Under the pieces are notes generated by a model. The model ran no database searches. It was not told the origin of the DNA and saw nothing but the letters and a program-made list of their open reading frames with translations. This document shows positions 23,301-36,027 of a DNA stretch of 64,000 bases, piece after piece. The stretch comes from Buddleja alternifolia (taxonomy: Eukaryota; Streptophyta; Magnoliopsida; Lamiales; Scrophulariaceae). The number at the start of each line of letters is the position of its first letter. Position 1 is the stretch's first letter. The stretch covers positions 52,516,645-52,580,644 of the forward strand of contig CM033393.1 of assembly GCA_019426215.1 (NCBI GenBank), given 5' to 3'. The position numbers and the translations under genes are program-made.

Positions 23301-26300
23301 ACGTAGGTCAACTTAATCCGAGTAGTCGGGTCTGTCGATTAAATCTGACTAGTCCTTAGGCTTCCACTTGGTGTTAATTGATGCTTCTATATTGCTATGT
23401 GTCTTGAGGGGACTCTTAAGGTGATTTTGACTTACTTACTCGATTTATAATGTCAAAAGGAGCTATTCTTAGGTTATTTGTATGTAAAGTAGCCAGGGCT
23501 ACTCATTCAATAGGAGTTATTGCGGTTGCAGCGCTGTCTTTCATTTATAATGTCAAAGGAGTCATACAATAGAGCAACCAGGTTTTGCTCTATTAAAGTG
23601 CAGTGGAATAAAAGATGTTCGAGGTTTATTTTATGGATGGAGCTGCAATGACTTGTAACCTTTGAAGGGATTTCAAGACAAAGCCATCTATGAAACTTGA
23701 AAACTCTTGGAAACTTGGGGTTGCTGAGCTGGATGCTAATAAAATGTGATATGAACCATTGATTTGGAAACCTGGAGCCATTTATATTATTTTCTGTTTC
23801 TAATGGTTAACCATTTATATTATTTTCAGTACCAAGAAAATTGAGATAGGAAAAATACTGTTCTAGGATGCAAATTCACAACATAGAACTAATAAACAAT
23901 AAAGAATTAGCTCAGCCCCTTGCTGGGACTAGGCGAATTGCATACAACCTTCTATTGCATTGTTGACTGAGAAGTGTACTTGGGAACTTTCTTGGCGATA
24001 CTGGTAATAGGATATGAATGACAAAAGTAAAATTGTTACGACATATGATCCTCACTGCAATCACATATTATGTTAAGTATTTGATTCTTAGAGCACTAAA
24101 ATTTTCACCTTGATAAGCAGTGTATTACGTTTGTCCAGTGCATGTGACTTTTTAGAATACATTTTAAGAGTATTTATGAGAACCCTGCCATGCTAAGCGT
24201 CCAATTTTTCCAAAGTGACGATTAAAATGACATTAAATTTCTGAGATAGACTTCTTTGATTAGCTGCAAAACAAGCTTTTGCTTTTCCCATGTTTTTCTC
24301 ATTGCTTAATTCCTTCATGCTGCATGCTAGAAATGAATGAGATTGAATACCTTGTTTTTCTTTGTTATGTTGCATAAAAAGAAATGTGCTTCAGATGTAT
24401 TGTGCATTGTGTTAATTTTCTTCTTTGCGACCTTTCCTTTCATTTATATTGTCAATGTGAAGCAACTAGTATTATGTCGTTTATTAACTTGGATGTAAAT
24501 TTTAGAAACGAAGGGATTTTGAATTCTCTTCTAGTATTCACTATTCATTTGTTCTGGCAGATGTTTGTTTGACCTACGAAAATGATTCCGCCTTGAAGAA
24601 GGAGAGCACTAAATGGGTGGAGGGAAGAGATACTTGGTGGCAGGTCGGATAACAAAAACTGTTTGTTGTTCTTCCAGTTTAAAGTTTAATTAAAATAATA
24701 CAGACATGGGAACAAATTATACAGTGATAAGAAGAAAAGTTATTTAATTCAACTGCTGCGAAATAGAGTTCACAATTCTCCAATGCATTTTGATGGTTGC
24801 ACTGAAATTCCTTTACCTTTATCAAATTTTGGCACTGAAAAAGAAGAATATCTGATTCATTGCATGTTTATTGGATAATATCTTGATCTTATTTAGTTAT
24901 AAATAGTGAAACCCCGATAATGGAAATGCAGAACTCTTAGGCTCCGTTTGGATGTGTTTTCATTTCATTTTCAACCGTCATTTTTTAAAATGTATGGGGA
25001 ATGAGGTTTTTTATTTTTGTGCGAGAAAAGTGAAAAAGTAGGTATGTTTGGTTGTGTTTCTGAAAATGGTTGAAATTGGTGAGTGTGATGTGTGAAACGA
25101 TTGAAAACTAATGATTAGATTGATAGTGTTGGATTTGATGGTGAATATGGATGATGTGTTCTAAAAATTTTGATTAGAGAGGAAAGAGATATGTTTTAAA
25201 AATTTAAAGGAGAGGAGAGAGAAAGGTTTAAAAAATTGAAAGTAAACGAGAGAGAAAAGTGATAAAAAGAAAATGTGAGATAAGTGATGTGAAATGTAAT
25301 TTTATAGAAATGATTGAAATTTATTGGGAACGTGAAAACAAGAATGAAAAGTGTGTATTTTTATTTTCAGATGAAAATGAAAATGGAAAAAGCAGATAGA
25401 AAACACAAACAAACAGGCCCTTAGTTTTCTGCATGTAATCATTTATGTCCCCTCTCGTATCGTCCAGGATGTTGTCCCTAAATATCCAGCTACTTGTGAT
25501 GTGGAGTGGGTTGATGCAGAGGATCCACTTTTCTTGCTTTATACCAGTGGGAGTACTGGAAAGCCCAAGGTATCATGACTTTGGAATTACGAGATATTTT
25601 AAACTTTTTCTTCATGTACATGTTTTTCAAGAAATTATCCTCTATTGATTTGGAAGGGAGTCTTGCATACGACTGGAGGATACATGGTGTATACAGCCAC
25701 AACATTTAAATATGCGTTTGACTATAAACCATCAGACATATACTGGTATAGGAAAACTTACATTCCTTTTTCTATCATGTTGATTTCTAAAGTTGACTAT
25801 TAAAAGTTGCTGATCCTCTGGCTGGCCCTACTTTTTCATTTTTCAGGTGTACAGCTGACTGTGGTTGGATTACTGGCCACAGCTATGTCACTTATGGGCC
25901 TTTGCTGAATGGAGCGAGTGTCGTAGTTTTTGAAGGGGTACATATTTGAGTTTTTGGGGAGTAATTTTATGTGTCACTAGACTCAGTGACTCGAAATAAA
26001 TGTTTATGTCTATTAAATATTAATCAATATGGGTTCGCATGGATTCACTCATTATATTCTTTCGGGAATAAATTCTTAATAACCCTGAGAAGTAAATATA
26101 ATGGACATATAGGAGTTAAGAGCTTTTTTATAATATTCAGGATTATAAGTACATAAGGGAATGATGCTGCTGCATCTTGCATTTAGTCGTTTCTGATCTC
26201 AAATCTGTTAACATATTGCAATGTACTTTGGACTTCCTGCAGGCTCCCAATTATCCCAATCCTGGACGTTGCTGGGATATAGTCGACAAATACGAGGTGT

Positions 26301-29300
26301 CTATATTTTACACCGCCCCTACATTGGTGCGATCTTTGATGCGTGAAGGAGATGAGGCAAGAATATCTTATACTGTAACACTACTTATTGCTGTTTGTTC
26401 ATAACTGTATATGATTTGCGAAATTTGGATATCGCAATCTTACTTGCATGCGATTTTTCTTTTATTATGTGCCTTTGGGTGGAAAGTGAAGCACTTGCTT
26501 TTGTCTGCTATTGGGTCTGGTAAGTTTTGGAAAAAGAAGGGTGGCAATTTCTCTCAGCTAATTTATTTTTCTGGGAAGGCATCTATCCTTCTGCAATTTG
26601 GGATTGAGGAAGCATTAGAGGGTACATATTCACTTTTATGCATACTAATGGAATCCTGGGGCAATCTAGAAAGGAACAGATCTGAAGCCAGAGGCATGAA
26701 TGCCGGTGTTGATTTGGACCTATTTGTAGCATTTGACTGAGTGGCAGACTGAATGCCACAGACACAAAGTGACATTAGTATAGTTCTGATTTCACTTTAA
26801 ATGACCAACCTTCTGTCTCGGACCTAATAGTTAAGGATGTCTGTCTAATGGTGTTCTTTTAGATAGGGTAAGTCTTTTGCCCTGGCCACTACCACAGGAA
26901 ATTATCCAGTTCTTTCTTAGTCATGATCAAATAGATAATCCCAACACAGTATGGTGGGATCTCATTAAATTAGATTCTTCCAAATGAAACCACTCATGAT
27001 ACAAGCTTCAAATTTGCTGCAATGTGCGTTGATAGCTTCAATTATTCCTGTGAACCATTGGCAAAAAAAGCTGTGAAGATGGTAAGAGGAAAATCTGAAC
27101 AGAAATAAGATTATGATTGATTGTGCACTAAACTTCTTGTTTAAGATGTTTTTAGCTGCTTCTTGATGTCTGTATTTTCTTTAGGAGCCTGTTTCACCAT
27201 TGAAGAAACTTTAGGTTGATTGGTGTATCGTATTTTATTACTTAGCTCTTTTTAAATCCTCAACAAAATTCCTTCATTTGAATGTATCTTTAGCTTTACT
27301 GTTCCTTCTTTTCTCATATCTAAAGAGAATCCTATCTTATGGTAATTTATTAGAAAGAAGAAATAAGAAAGAAGAAAAGAAGAGTAGGAATGCTGAATTT
27401 TTCTGTGTTACTCTTGCAGCATGTCACCCGGTATTCACGGAAATCCTTGAGAGTCCTTGGCAGTGTGGGTGAACCCATTAATCCAAGCGCATGGAGGTCT
27501 ATAATTTACTCGGAGCTTTGAGTTTTCATTGTCTTTATCTTGTTAAATCTAGTTATGATGCCATTTCTTTTCATATTTTCCAGGTGGTTTTACAATTTTG
27601 TTGGAGACACAAGATGCCCCATTTCTGACACATGGTGGCAGACAGAGACCGGGGGCTTCATGGTAAATTTCTCTGTTTTATTTGAGTTTATCTTAATCTT
27701 ACTGCAGCATGATCACTATGCTTGCAACAGTCTTCATCTCTATTACATTGCAGATCACTCCTTTACCGGGTGCTTGGCCACAGAAACCGGGTTCTGCTAC
27801 CTTTCCCTTCTTTGGGGTTCAGGTAATAGAATGCAGATTCACTATATATCACGTATAGACATGTATACGTACATATGTGCTCAAGTATAACACATATTGG
27901 TATATTTTCATGCATAGTATTTGTACATTTATATATGTACTAGTACAGTGGTGCTTAGAAGATGAACTGCTGCTTTTGAAGTTTGTCCAATACCTTTGAC
28001 CTAATATATAGATGTGGGTAAATACATAAAAAACAGCATTTTAATTCAAACCTGAATCTTTGCAAATGAAGATTGTCAATTGACAAAAATCTTCAGAATA
28101 AGTAAAAAATTCAGTAGGATGTAAAGTACTTTCAAGTGATATAAATTATACTTTTATCATATGTTTTATAAATGAGAAGTAGTTTTATTGTTACGTGCAT
28201 GAGTGAAGTCGAATGTACGTATATATATATGGAATATTAATTGCTTCCTTGTGAGCCATCCTTGATTTTGATGGTCGTGTTAATACAACCTGCTAAATGC
28301 AGCCTGTCATTGTGGATGAGAAGGGCGTTGAACTTGAAGGGGCGTGCAGTGGTTATTTGTGTATCAAAAGCTCTTGGCCGGGTGCCTTTCGAACGCTTTA
28401 TGGGGATCATGAAAGATATGAAACGACATACTTCAGTGCCTTCCCTGGCTACTATTTTAGTGGAGATGGTTGCAGCAGGTACTGTTTTGGGGGAAATAAG
28501 AAGTCTTGGTGTATAGGTCTTATTTCTCTCTCTCTCCATTTGGACTTATTCTTTCTTTTGGTAATCCAGGGACAAGGATGGTTACCACTGGCTTACAGGC
28601 AGAGTTGATGATGTTATTAATGTCAGGTAATCTTGTTTACCTCTCATCATCTTTTCATCTTTCAGATGGAAACCACCTGTTGTTCTGTTGGTGTTTTTGT
28701 TCTTACTTCGTGAAGGCTTGAGAAGAAAAGGTGGAAAGAACCCGAGAAAAGTTCTACTCCACATTTACTTTTTTAATTAAGGGGAGACCATGAAATCTAT
28801 TTCAGTAGGGCATACGATATTGTTGGCCCGAATTAGAGCACTCGATGGTCTCCCAGCACTCGGAGTAATTTATCAATCCCTCAGTCACCACCAAATTCAA
28901 TCTACCCCCTCCTTTTCCCTTTCCATATCACCTGCCACTAAGTTGACTAAAAGTCGTCATCAACCTCACCAATCCTGAGAGAACATTGGAATAAGAAGTT
29001 TGGTATCGCATATTATGGCTATTTTATTTTGTCAAACCCAATCGATGGGAATTAGCAAAATATAACTTAATAGATGTAGATCCATATTTGATTGTCCTTC
29101 ATTTTCATTGATTTGTCGGACCTTTGAGCTGTCCTTCCATCTGCTTTTCAAAGGAACAAGTTCTATTCACGTTTTATTCTAGAAAAACTACAAAACCAGT
29201 TATGATTTCTTTCTTATCAAAGGCAAAATAAGAAGAAAAGGAAAACGGTTGGCTCATGGGGCTTAGTGCTCTTTCGCGTTTATGTAATTTTATTATATTT

Positions 29301-30103
29301 TTATTAACAGGGTTACATGTTTATGTATTGTTTATATGTAACATGCAGTGGACATCGTATTGGCACTGCAGAAGTGGAATCTGCATTAGTTTCACATCCT
29401 CAATGTGCTGAAGCTGCTGTTGTTGGTGTTGAGCATGAGGTACGAATAAATCCACTCCTTGTTTCTCCCCTCTCAAACCTAGGTAACTTTACATGATTGT
29501 GATCACACATTTTAGGATAACTCCATTAATTGTTCACTTTTGTCCCATGCCAAACCTCTACTTCAAGGTTCAGTTTTAGCCATCTTTACTTGAAATATGT
29601 TTCTAGGTTAAAGGACAGGGCATATATGCATTCGTTACTCTGGTTGAAGGTGTTCCATACAGTGATGATCTCCGGAAAAGTCTTGTACTCGCTGTGAGAA
29701 ATCAGGTCCGTTGAAATTTGAGCCTTAAATAATTATGTAGCTGATCCATATATCAAAATTTCTGTTTATTTTCCCACTGCAAATAGTTTATGGGGCGCCA
29801 TTATTTTTGCTAAAATTGGTAAAGATGCAGCTTGTGTGTGTCTGATAATGAATTGTTTGTTGAGGTCATTTAAAATGTAGAAGCTGTATCTTATGAAGCT
29901 ATTATGTTGACCTTAAGATTGGAGCATTTGCGGCACCTGACAAAATTCACTGGGCTCCTGGTCTTCCAAAAACAAGAAGTGGAAAGATAATGAGACGAAT
30001 TTTAAGGAAAATTGCATGTAAGCAGTTAGATGAACTTGGTGATACAAGCACACTTGCAGATCCTGGCGTGGTAGGTCAGCTTATTGCACTTGCTGATTCT
30101 TGA
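20359..30103 (+). CDS. ACS: Acetyl-CoA synthetase (AMP-forming), plastid type, 18 exons
   Basis: Converts acetate, ATP and CoA to acetyl-CoA. Exons: 20359-20946, 21074-21217, 21304-21459, 21564-21686, 21783-21951, 24561-24643, 25468-25569, 25657-25745, 25847-25937, 26243-26356, 27420-27496, 27584-27662, 27754-27822, 28303-28478, 28570-28626, 29349-29439, 29607-29705, 29918-30103. Lengths sum to 2493 nt (830 codons plus stop) and all phases agree. Seen: [27 protein letters not shown], the P-loop [10 protein letters not shown] (about 446-455), [57 protein letters not shown] and [11 protein letters not shown], whose Lys (about 792) is the adenylation/acetylation-regulated lysine of the family. 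The Ser-rich 150-residue N-terminus fits a plastid transit peptide but is longer than in Arabidopsis. Intron 10 has a GC donor. Intron 5 carries a SINE, intron 6 a MITE. Confidence 0.95.
22436..22648 (-). mobile_element. tRNA-derived SINE with 15-bp target duplication
   Basis: A 183-bp body (22451-22633) is flanked by identical copies of ATTGACATCATTTAT (22436-22450 and 22634-22648). Read on the minus strand it has an A-box-like TGGTCCAAGTAGT near its start, a perfect B box GGTTCGATTCC (22566-22576) and a short A-rich 3' end (GGCAACCAAAAAATA). This is an RNA polymerase III SINE, resembling the Au-type tRNA-related SINEs of angiosperms. It lies in intron 5 of the ACS gene, antisense. Confidence 0.9.
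24937..25423. mobile_element. Tourist-like MITE in ACS intron 6
   Basis: Element 24940-25420 (481 bp) is flanked by TTA on both sides (24937-24939, 25421-25423). The ends GGCTCCGTTTGGATGTGTTTTC-like and, as reverse complement, GGGCCTGTTTGTTTGTGTTTTC-like match at 17 of 22 positions. TTA duplications and such TIRs are typical of PIF/Harbinger-derived MITEs. No coding capacity. Confidence 0.8.
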
Positions 30104-32500
30104 TGCTAGCAAAATTAGCTGGGCAAGACCCTACATATATATGGGCATAAGATACATTTCTTCCCCCCCACGGATCGATCAACTTACTAAACATTAGCTC
30201 CTTCTTTCACATACTTATGTTTGGTCATCGCCTATATTGCAATTGTCGGTGTGCCATACTGTATTCTTGATAATTAGTTTAAAATAAGGAATTGGTGAAT
30301 GCTGCAGGAACTTGGTCCTGTACAACATTTGGTTTAGACCGAGATTCCTGTTAGCGATTTGTTTTCTTGCATAACTTCAGAAGATTGTAGTGCAAACGTT
30401 TGTTGGATTATTATTTTTGATATATCAATACTATTATTAATTTACTAGCTAGGTGATAAATCAGAAGTTAGCTTGGAACTCAGTATTGCGTCAGGTAAGT
30501 TGAGAAATCCGTCCCTCTAAAATCCTGCATTCATGAACACCACCTCTAAGGAGATGACATAATATTAACAACGAATTAAATTCATTTGACCCATTTTGAA
30601 ATGTTTTATTATCTACCCGCCTCCCTGTGAAAAAAAAAAAAAATTAGCAAGAAAATCTCCTCAGAAATTTTAAATTGTACACACGACCTCTTGAACATTT
30701 TTTGCTTGCGAAATTTTCTATAAAGACAAAAATACCCTTATATATTTTAAAAATATTGACACAAATTTTATTTTACATTTTACTAATTAATTTTGATTTT
30801 CTTTTTCTTCTCCCCCAAACTAAAATCCTAACTTTCATGCAATTCGAACACAACACCTAACACCATAGCCACCTCTTTCTCCACCTCCCAAACCTCTACC
30901 TCCTCTTCCGCCCCGCCACCGTTCGGAGCCTGCCGCCACCAACACACTTGAACCCCACCGCCGCCACCACCAATCCACCCTGGACTCACCACCACCACTT
31001 TCGTTCTTCTCCGCCTGCTCCACCACCACTTCTTTCCCAATTTGGCTATATAGGATTAAATTTGCAGATTCTTCAAGTTTTGCAAATTTGCATATTTGAA
31101 GTTTCTTTACATCTGCATATTTAACATGAATGTATATTTATTTGATTCTTTCATTCATGAGATTTTAGGTGATATATTATTATGCGTGAGGAAAACACCA
31201 TGGGAGTTTTTTGTTTTGATTAATGTGTCTTTTCTTTTCACTGGATTCCTAAACTTACTACATACTAATGCCCCCGTAATACATTATAAGATATAAGAAA
31301 ATAAAATTGATTCTGAAGTTTCTTCATATCTGCAAATTTGCAATATATGTGTGGGGTTGCCAGTGGTGGGCGAAGGAAAAGTCGTAGTGGTGCGACGGCG
31401 GTGGAACGGTGGCGGTGGGAGGTTTATATATATATATATATATTTATATATACACTATATATTGTTATATATATATATACACTATACATTGTTGGTATAT
31501 ATATTTTAATATCTTTTATGATTTTAAAATTTTAAAAAATAATATTTTATATAAATATAAGAAATTTAGGATGAACCATTGATCCTATCAAGATCTATGG
31601 TGATTATAAATTGAATTTAGTAAAATATAGATACCTAAAGATGACCGTAGATTTTTAAGAGATTATATCCAATGGTTGTTAGATCAGGGGCAAAATAGTC
31701 TTTTATAGGCAAAAATCGATAACTAGTTGCAAAACAAGCGAGTGAGGCGCATAGAGAGTTAAATCTCTTCTTTAATTTTTTCACAAGAGGGTTCCCTGCT
31801 ATTTGATTTTTCGGTGGCCGGAGTGATAATGTCTTTCGTAGGGGGTTGTGAATATTATTCCCTAATAACAACTAGAATTGTTCAGATTATTACTAGGATG
31901 CATATACAACTTCATATTTTCGAAAAGTTCTTACTTTATTTTCTAATATGTCAATCAACAGTAATTTCATCTTATTTTAAACATGTCGATTGTGGAACTT
32001 TCATCTTAGTGTTTCATTTTGTGATTTGTTTATGGGGTAAATTATTTGTTACTCCCTTGTGTTAATCCGAAAATGCTAAAAACACCTCTCTATAAGAAAA
32101 AAAAGCATAACACCCTTGTGTTTAACAAAACCATGCGCAAAACCACCCATCCGTTAGAAATTCACCGGAGGGGAAAATGAGGCAAATAGGCTTAAAATGC
32201 ACAATGTCCTTGTCACATAGCCCTCATTCTCAAAATAGACCTCCCCCATAGTCCTCATCTAAATATTCAACTTAAAATACCTATTTTGCCCTTACTTTTT
32301 TTTATACTAATAATAATAAGAAGAAATTCAATATTTACTTAATACCTAAATTAACCTTGATACTCCAATTCTATCCCGATATCGGTTTGCTTCCAATTCA
32401 ACTGCAAATTGCGTCGTTCCATCGTCTACAACTTGGCCGTTTCAATTGGCCGTTCCGTTCGTTCCCAAATTGGGCCCGTGATATCCCAACGGTGTAGAGG
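30104..32500. other. Intergenic DNA downstream of ACS
   Basis: 3' UTR of ACS, then AT-rich intergenic sequence. 30830-31040 is a CCACC-rich patch in which no protein family could be recognised. 31424-31500 holds TA microsatellites. 31640-31880 and 32040-32300 look like old transposon-derived DNA. No gene supported. Confidence 0.4.
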
Positions 32501-32559
32501 TAAGATAAACGAGAGTAATGTTATTAAGAATTTGATTGTTTGAATTTGTTGGTTGAGTA

Positions 32560-32935
32560 AAAGTTTGATTGAATGAATTTGTTGGAGATTTTGATGAATT
32601 ATGTAAACAAGGTGTTCAACAAAATATTTGATAGAGATTTTCTCATTAGTTTACATTGAATGGGGTGTTTTTAGGCTCGTTGCATGTGATTTTGTGATTG
32701 TAGCATTAATTGGATTGTTATTTGTGTGTTGGAAGTTTGATTGTTTGAATTTATTGGAGACAGAGATGAATTATGTAGAGAAGGTGTTCGACGAAATGCT
32801 TGATAGAGATTTTCTCATTAGTTTGCATTGAATAGGGTGTTTTTAGGCTCTTAGCATGTGATTTTGTGATTGTAGCATTAATTGAATTGTTATTTGTGTG
32901 TTGGAAGTTTGATTGTTTGAATTTGTTGGATATTC
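32560..32935 (+). repeat. Tandem duplication of about 185 bp with a PPR-like snippet
   Basis: Two copies starting near 32580 and 32765 share the blocks GATAGAGATTTTCTCATTAG, the AGGGTGTTTTTAGGCTC block and GCATGTGATTTTGTGATTGT. The second copy encodes EKVFDEMLDRDF, like a pentatricopeptide-repeat helix (KVFDEMPDRD). A related snippet occurs in opposite orientation at about 37500 and 37640. Confidence 0.6.
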
Positions 32936-33205
32936 TCCCGTGAAATTTAAAGTTTGAGTATTTGTTTGATATTGTATTTGATCCATTTGATCTATTTGAT
33001 CTACCTCTTTAAGTCAATTTGATTTATGGCTTCAATTTTTGATAATGATTTTGTTAAATTTGAGATAATGGTTGACTTGAAAAAAGGGGGAGAAATAATG
33101 GTGTATTATGTGTACGATATAACATAAATTACTAGCATTTTGATGTCATTCGTTACTAATTGTATTATATAATAACTGTGTTTGTCTACTTTTTTTTAGG
33201 AAAAT

Positions 33206-33360
33206 GTCCAATTTTTTTATATACTATTTATACGATGGTGAGTGGAATGTGAAAGCGGGAGACTTTGGAGCACGACAATGTGAATGGTTGTCAAGGAATA
33301 ATTATAAAATGCTAAGTTTTCTGCTAACTGGAGTTCATCCAAAGTCGATGACACGTTCCT
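33206..33360 (+). pseudogene. Coding-like fragment, unrecognised
   Basis: After an acceptor-like TTTTTTTAG at about 33200 a frame reads YLYDGEWNVKAGDFGARQC, then EWLSRNNYKMLSFLLTGVHP, before a stop. It looks like a remnant of a transposon or gene exon, but I cannot assign a family safely. Confidence 0.3.
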
Positions 33361-33416
33361 AGTGAGTCGTCTGAGTGGATTCTCCCCGCTGAAATAGAGG
33401 CAAATGTTGTTGAAGC

Positions 33417-33652
33417 TCCTCCTTGCGTAGAAAAGTGTGGAGCGATTCGGAAATTATGATATCAAACTGGTGGAGAAAAAGGAAAAAGCCACAAAAAACG
33501 TGTGAAAGATCCATCAACCTACTAAACAATTGTTTTGTATTGTGTATTTTGTATTTTTTATGTGAAGATTCTTTCTCTAGAGACATTAGTAGCTCAACAT
33601 TGTAATATATACATTAGTAGTTATAATTGTTTTGATTGACATTTGTGTTTCC

Positions 33653-33706
<54 letters not shown>

Positions 33707-34665
33707 TGTGTCAATGTGTACATATACAACATATTTATCTAAAGGATATTGCTACATATGTAATTTTAATAATTTCAATTTATGGATTGTGATGGACTAT
33801 AACTACTTAAGTAATGTTTAATATAAAACCATCCGACATAGTTCATTATGATGGATAATAATAATATATTTATTTTCTATTCTAAATAATATATTCATTT
33901 TCTAATCTAAACCATTAACCCTAATCCCTAAACCCTAAACCCTCCTTGCGTAGAAAAGCGTGGAGCGATTCGGAAACTACGATATCAATCTGGTGGAGAA
34001 AAGGGGAAAAATCATAAAAAAACGTGTGAAAGATCCATCAACCTTCTAAACAATTGTTTTGTATTGTGTATTTTGTAATTTTTATGTGATGATTCTTTCT
34101 CTAAAGATATTAGTAGCTCAACATTATAATATATACATTAGTAGTTGCAATTGTGATGAACTATATCTACTTAAATAATGTTTAATATAAAACCATCTGA
34201 CATAGTTCATTATGATGAATAATAATAATATATTCATTTTCTATTCTAAATAATATATTCATTTTCTATTCTAAACCCTAAACCCTAAACTGTAAATCCT
34301 AAACCCTCCTTGTGTAGAAAAGCGTGGAGCGATTCGAAAACTACGATATCAATCTGGTGGAAAAACAGGGAAAAGCCACAAAAAATGTGTGAAAGATCCA
34401 TCAACCTTCTAAACAATTGTTTTGTATTGTGTATTTTGTATTTTTTATGTGATGATTGTTTCTCTAGAGATATTAGTAGCTCAACATTGTAATATATACA
34501 TTAGTAGTTACAATTGTGATGAACAATAACTACTTAAGTAATGTTTAATATAAAACCATCCGACATAGTTCATTATGATGGATAATAATAATATATTCAT
34601 TTTCTATTCTAAACCATTAACCTTAAACCCTAAACCAATAAACCTAAACCCTTAACAGTAAAAAG
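33417..34665 (+). repeat. Three-copy tandem repeat joined by telomere-like CCCTAAA tracts
   Basis: Units start at about 33417, 33942 and 34305. Each begins CTCCTTG(C/T)GTAGAAAAG(T/C)GTGG, contains a block around GATCCATCAACCT and TTGTTTTGTATTGTGTATTT, and ends with a CCATC(C/T)GACATAGTTCATTA block. Units end in interstitial telomere-type tracts: 33910-33943, 34272-34308 and 34612-34656, with (C)CCTAAA repeats. The first unit is longer because of a 48-bp AT microsatellite (33657-33704). Confidence 0.85.
33657..33704. repeat. (AT)n microsatellite
   Basis: Uninterrupted AT dinucleotides inside the first copy of the 33.4-34.7 kb tandem repeat. Confidence 0.95.
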
Positions 34666-34766
34666 AAAAAAAAGATAAGAATATATATAGTAAGGGTCTA
34701 TGGGCAAGAATAAATATTGTGTAATAGTGAAAAGTGGTGAAAAAAGAAAAATAGGTTAAAAAAAAA

Positions 34767-34936
34767 AATTTGTTCGGCACCATTGTAAGGCAGGATACTT
34801 GGCACCATGGTGCCAGGCAAACTGCCCTAGGTAGGATACTTGGGTTGTCGGCACCATGGTGCCGAGTATCCTACCTTAGGCAGAGTACTTGGCACCATGG
34901 TGCTGAAAATTCGGCACCGTGGTCCGAACAAATTTC
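34767..34936. repeat. Fold-back block with GGCACCATGGTGCC palindromes
   Basis: The block starts with AAATTTGTTCGG and ends with its exact reverse complement CCGAACAAATTT. Inside, the 14-base palindrome GGCACCATGGTGCC occurs twice intact, with two diverged copies near it, alternating with GTATCCT and CTGCC(C/T)TAGG motifs. Related blocks lie at 38040-38130 and 38675-38765, the last in inverted orientation. Confidence 0.85.
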
Positions 34937-35192
34937 GCCCACTTTTAAATTTTTCGCCCAAATTTGGTTTTTCCCGCCCAATTGATTTTTGAATTTTTTG
35001 CAGCTTTAATACACTTTTTACCCATTCATACACATTCAATATTCTCAAAAAAAATCCCTCCCTTATTTCCCTCATTGCAAAAACGTTCCAAGCTTCCAAA
35101 GTAGAGAAAAAAAAAGTCCCTCATTGCAAAGAAGACGTCCATCCCGTCCCATCCCGTCAATCCCGAGTAAGTTATCTCTAATCTTATCTAGT

Positions 35193-36027
35193 TTTAGTTG
35201 TTAAGTTTTGATGAAACGGGTTGAATTTATAACCAAAGTGAATTCGTTGTTAATAAGGTTTAAGGAGAGATTACTTTCATGCAATTTAATGGGGAAAAAT
35301 TATGATTCTATTGTTTCTTTGTATAACCTTGGCCTTATTTGTTGTTTATTGATTAAGAGTCGGAAAAATAAAATCTTTAGCTAGTTTTAGTAGCCAATTT
35401 TATGGGCAAAATTTATCATTATATTGTTTATTTGCGACTTTGTTGTTTCTTTGTGGGTGAAGATGGATAGCCTTGGAGATAGAACATTGTTTCTTGAGGA
35501 TGAATGTTGTATGTGGGTAACTTCAAGCAAAATGAGGTGCAGGAAAAATTGCATCTACTTTACACATTACAGAGTAGATGAATGGTTTGTATATGAAATG
35601 GAAACAGTTCAAATTTTTCCAGCTTCTGGAAGTGGAAATTGGGAAACAAAGAAACGGGACGAACCAATGGAAGACGAACCTAACTAATTTCAAGGCAGTG
35701 GCTCAATCCCACTTCCAAAATCTTGTCATAAAATCACAGGCGTTGGATCATGCTAAGTGAAGTTAAGTTTTGGTAGTCAAGTTTTGATGAAACGGGTTGA
35801 ATTTATAACCAAAGTGAATTCGTTGTTAATAAGGTTTAAGGAGAGATTACATTCATGCAATTTTACGGGGGAAAATTATGATGCTATTGTTTCTTTGTAT
35901 AACCTTGGCCTTAATTGTTGTTTATTGATTAATTGAGTCAGAAAAATAAAATCTTTAGTTAGTTTTAGTAGTCAATTTTATGGGCAAAATTTATCATTAT
36001 ATTGTTTGTTTGTGACTTTGTGTAATC
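35193..36027 (+). repeat. Direct repeat of about 250 bp flanking a DUF295 fragment
   Basis: Copies at about 35193-35445 and 35778-36027 share long blocks, for example GATGAAACGGGTTGAATTTA and the TATGGGCAAAATTTATCAT block. A third, partial copy lies at about 36225-36345. Confidence 0.75.
35462..35687 (+). pseudogene. DUF295 (KIB1-4 beta-propeller) C-terminal gene fragment
   Basis: The frame MDSLGDRTLFLEDECCMWVT, with CRKNCIYFTHY following, matches the end of DUF295/F-box KIB proteins, where LGDR-LFLG and P-NCIYFTDD are family hallmarks. The F-box and most of the propeller are missing. It follows an acceptor-like GTGAAG and runs to a stop at 35685-35687. It is most simply a gene fragment carried by a mobile element. 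Confidence 0.65.

Noticed and set aside
30828..31040. Trp/Gly/Val-rich minus-strand frames
   Set aside because: These are translations of a CCACC-rich low-complexity patch.
33206..33360. Mutator transposase N-terminal domain
   Set aside because: The DGEW motif suggested it, but the rest does not match well enough to assign the family.
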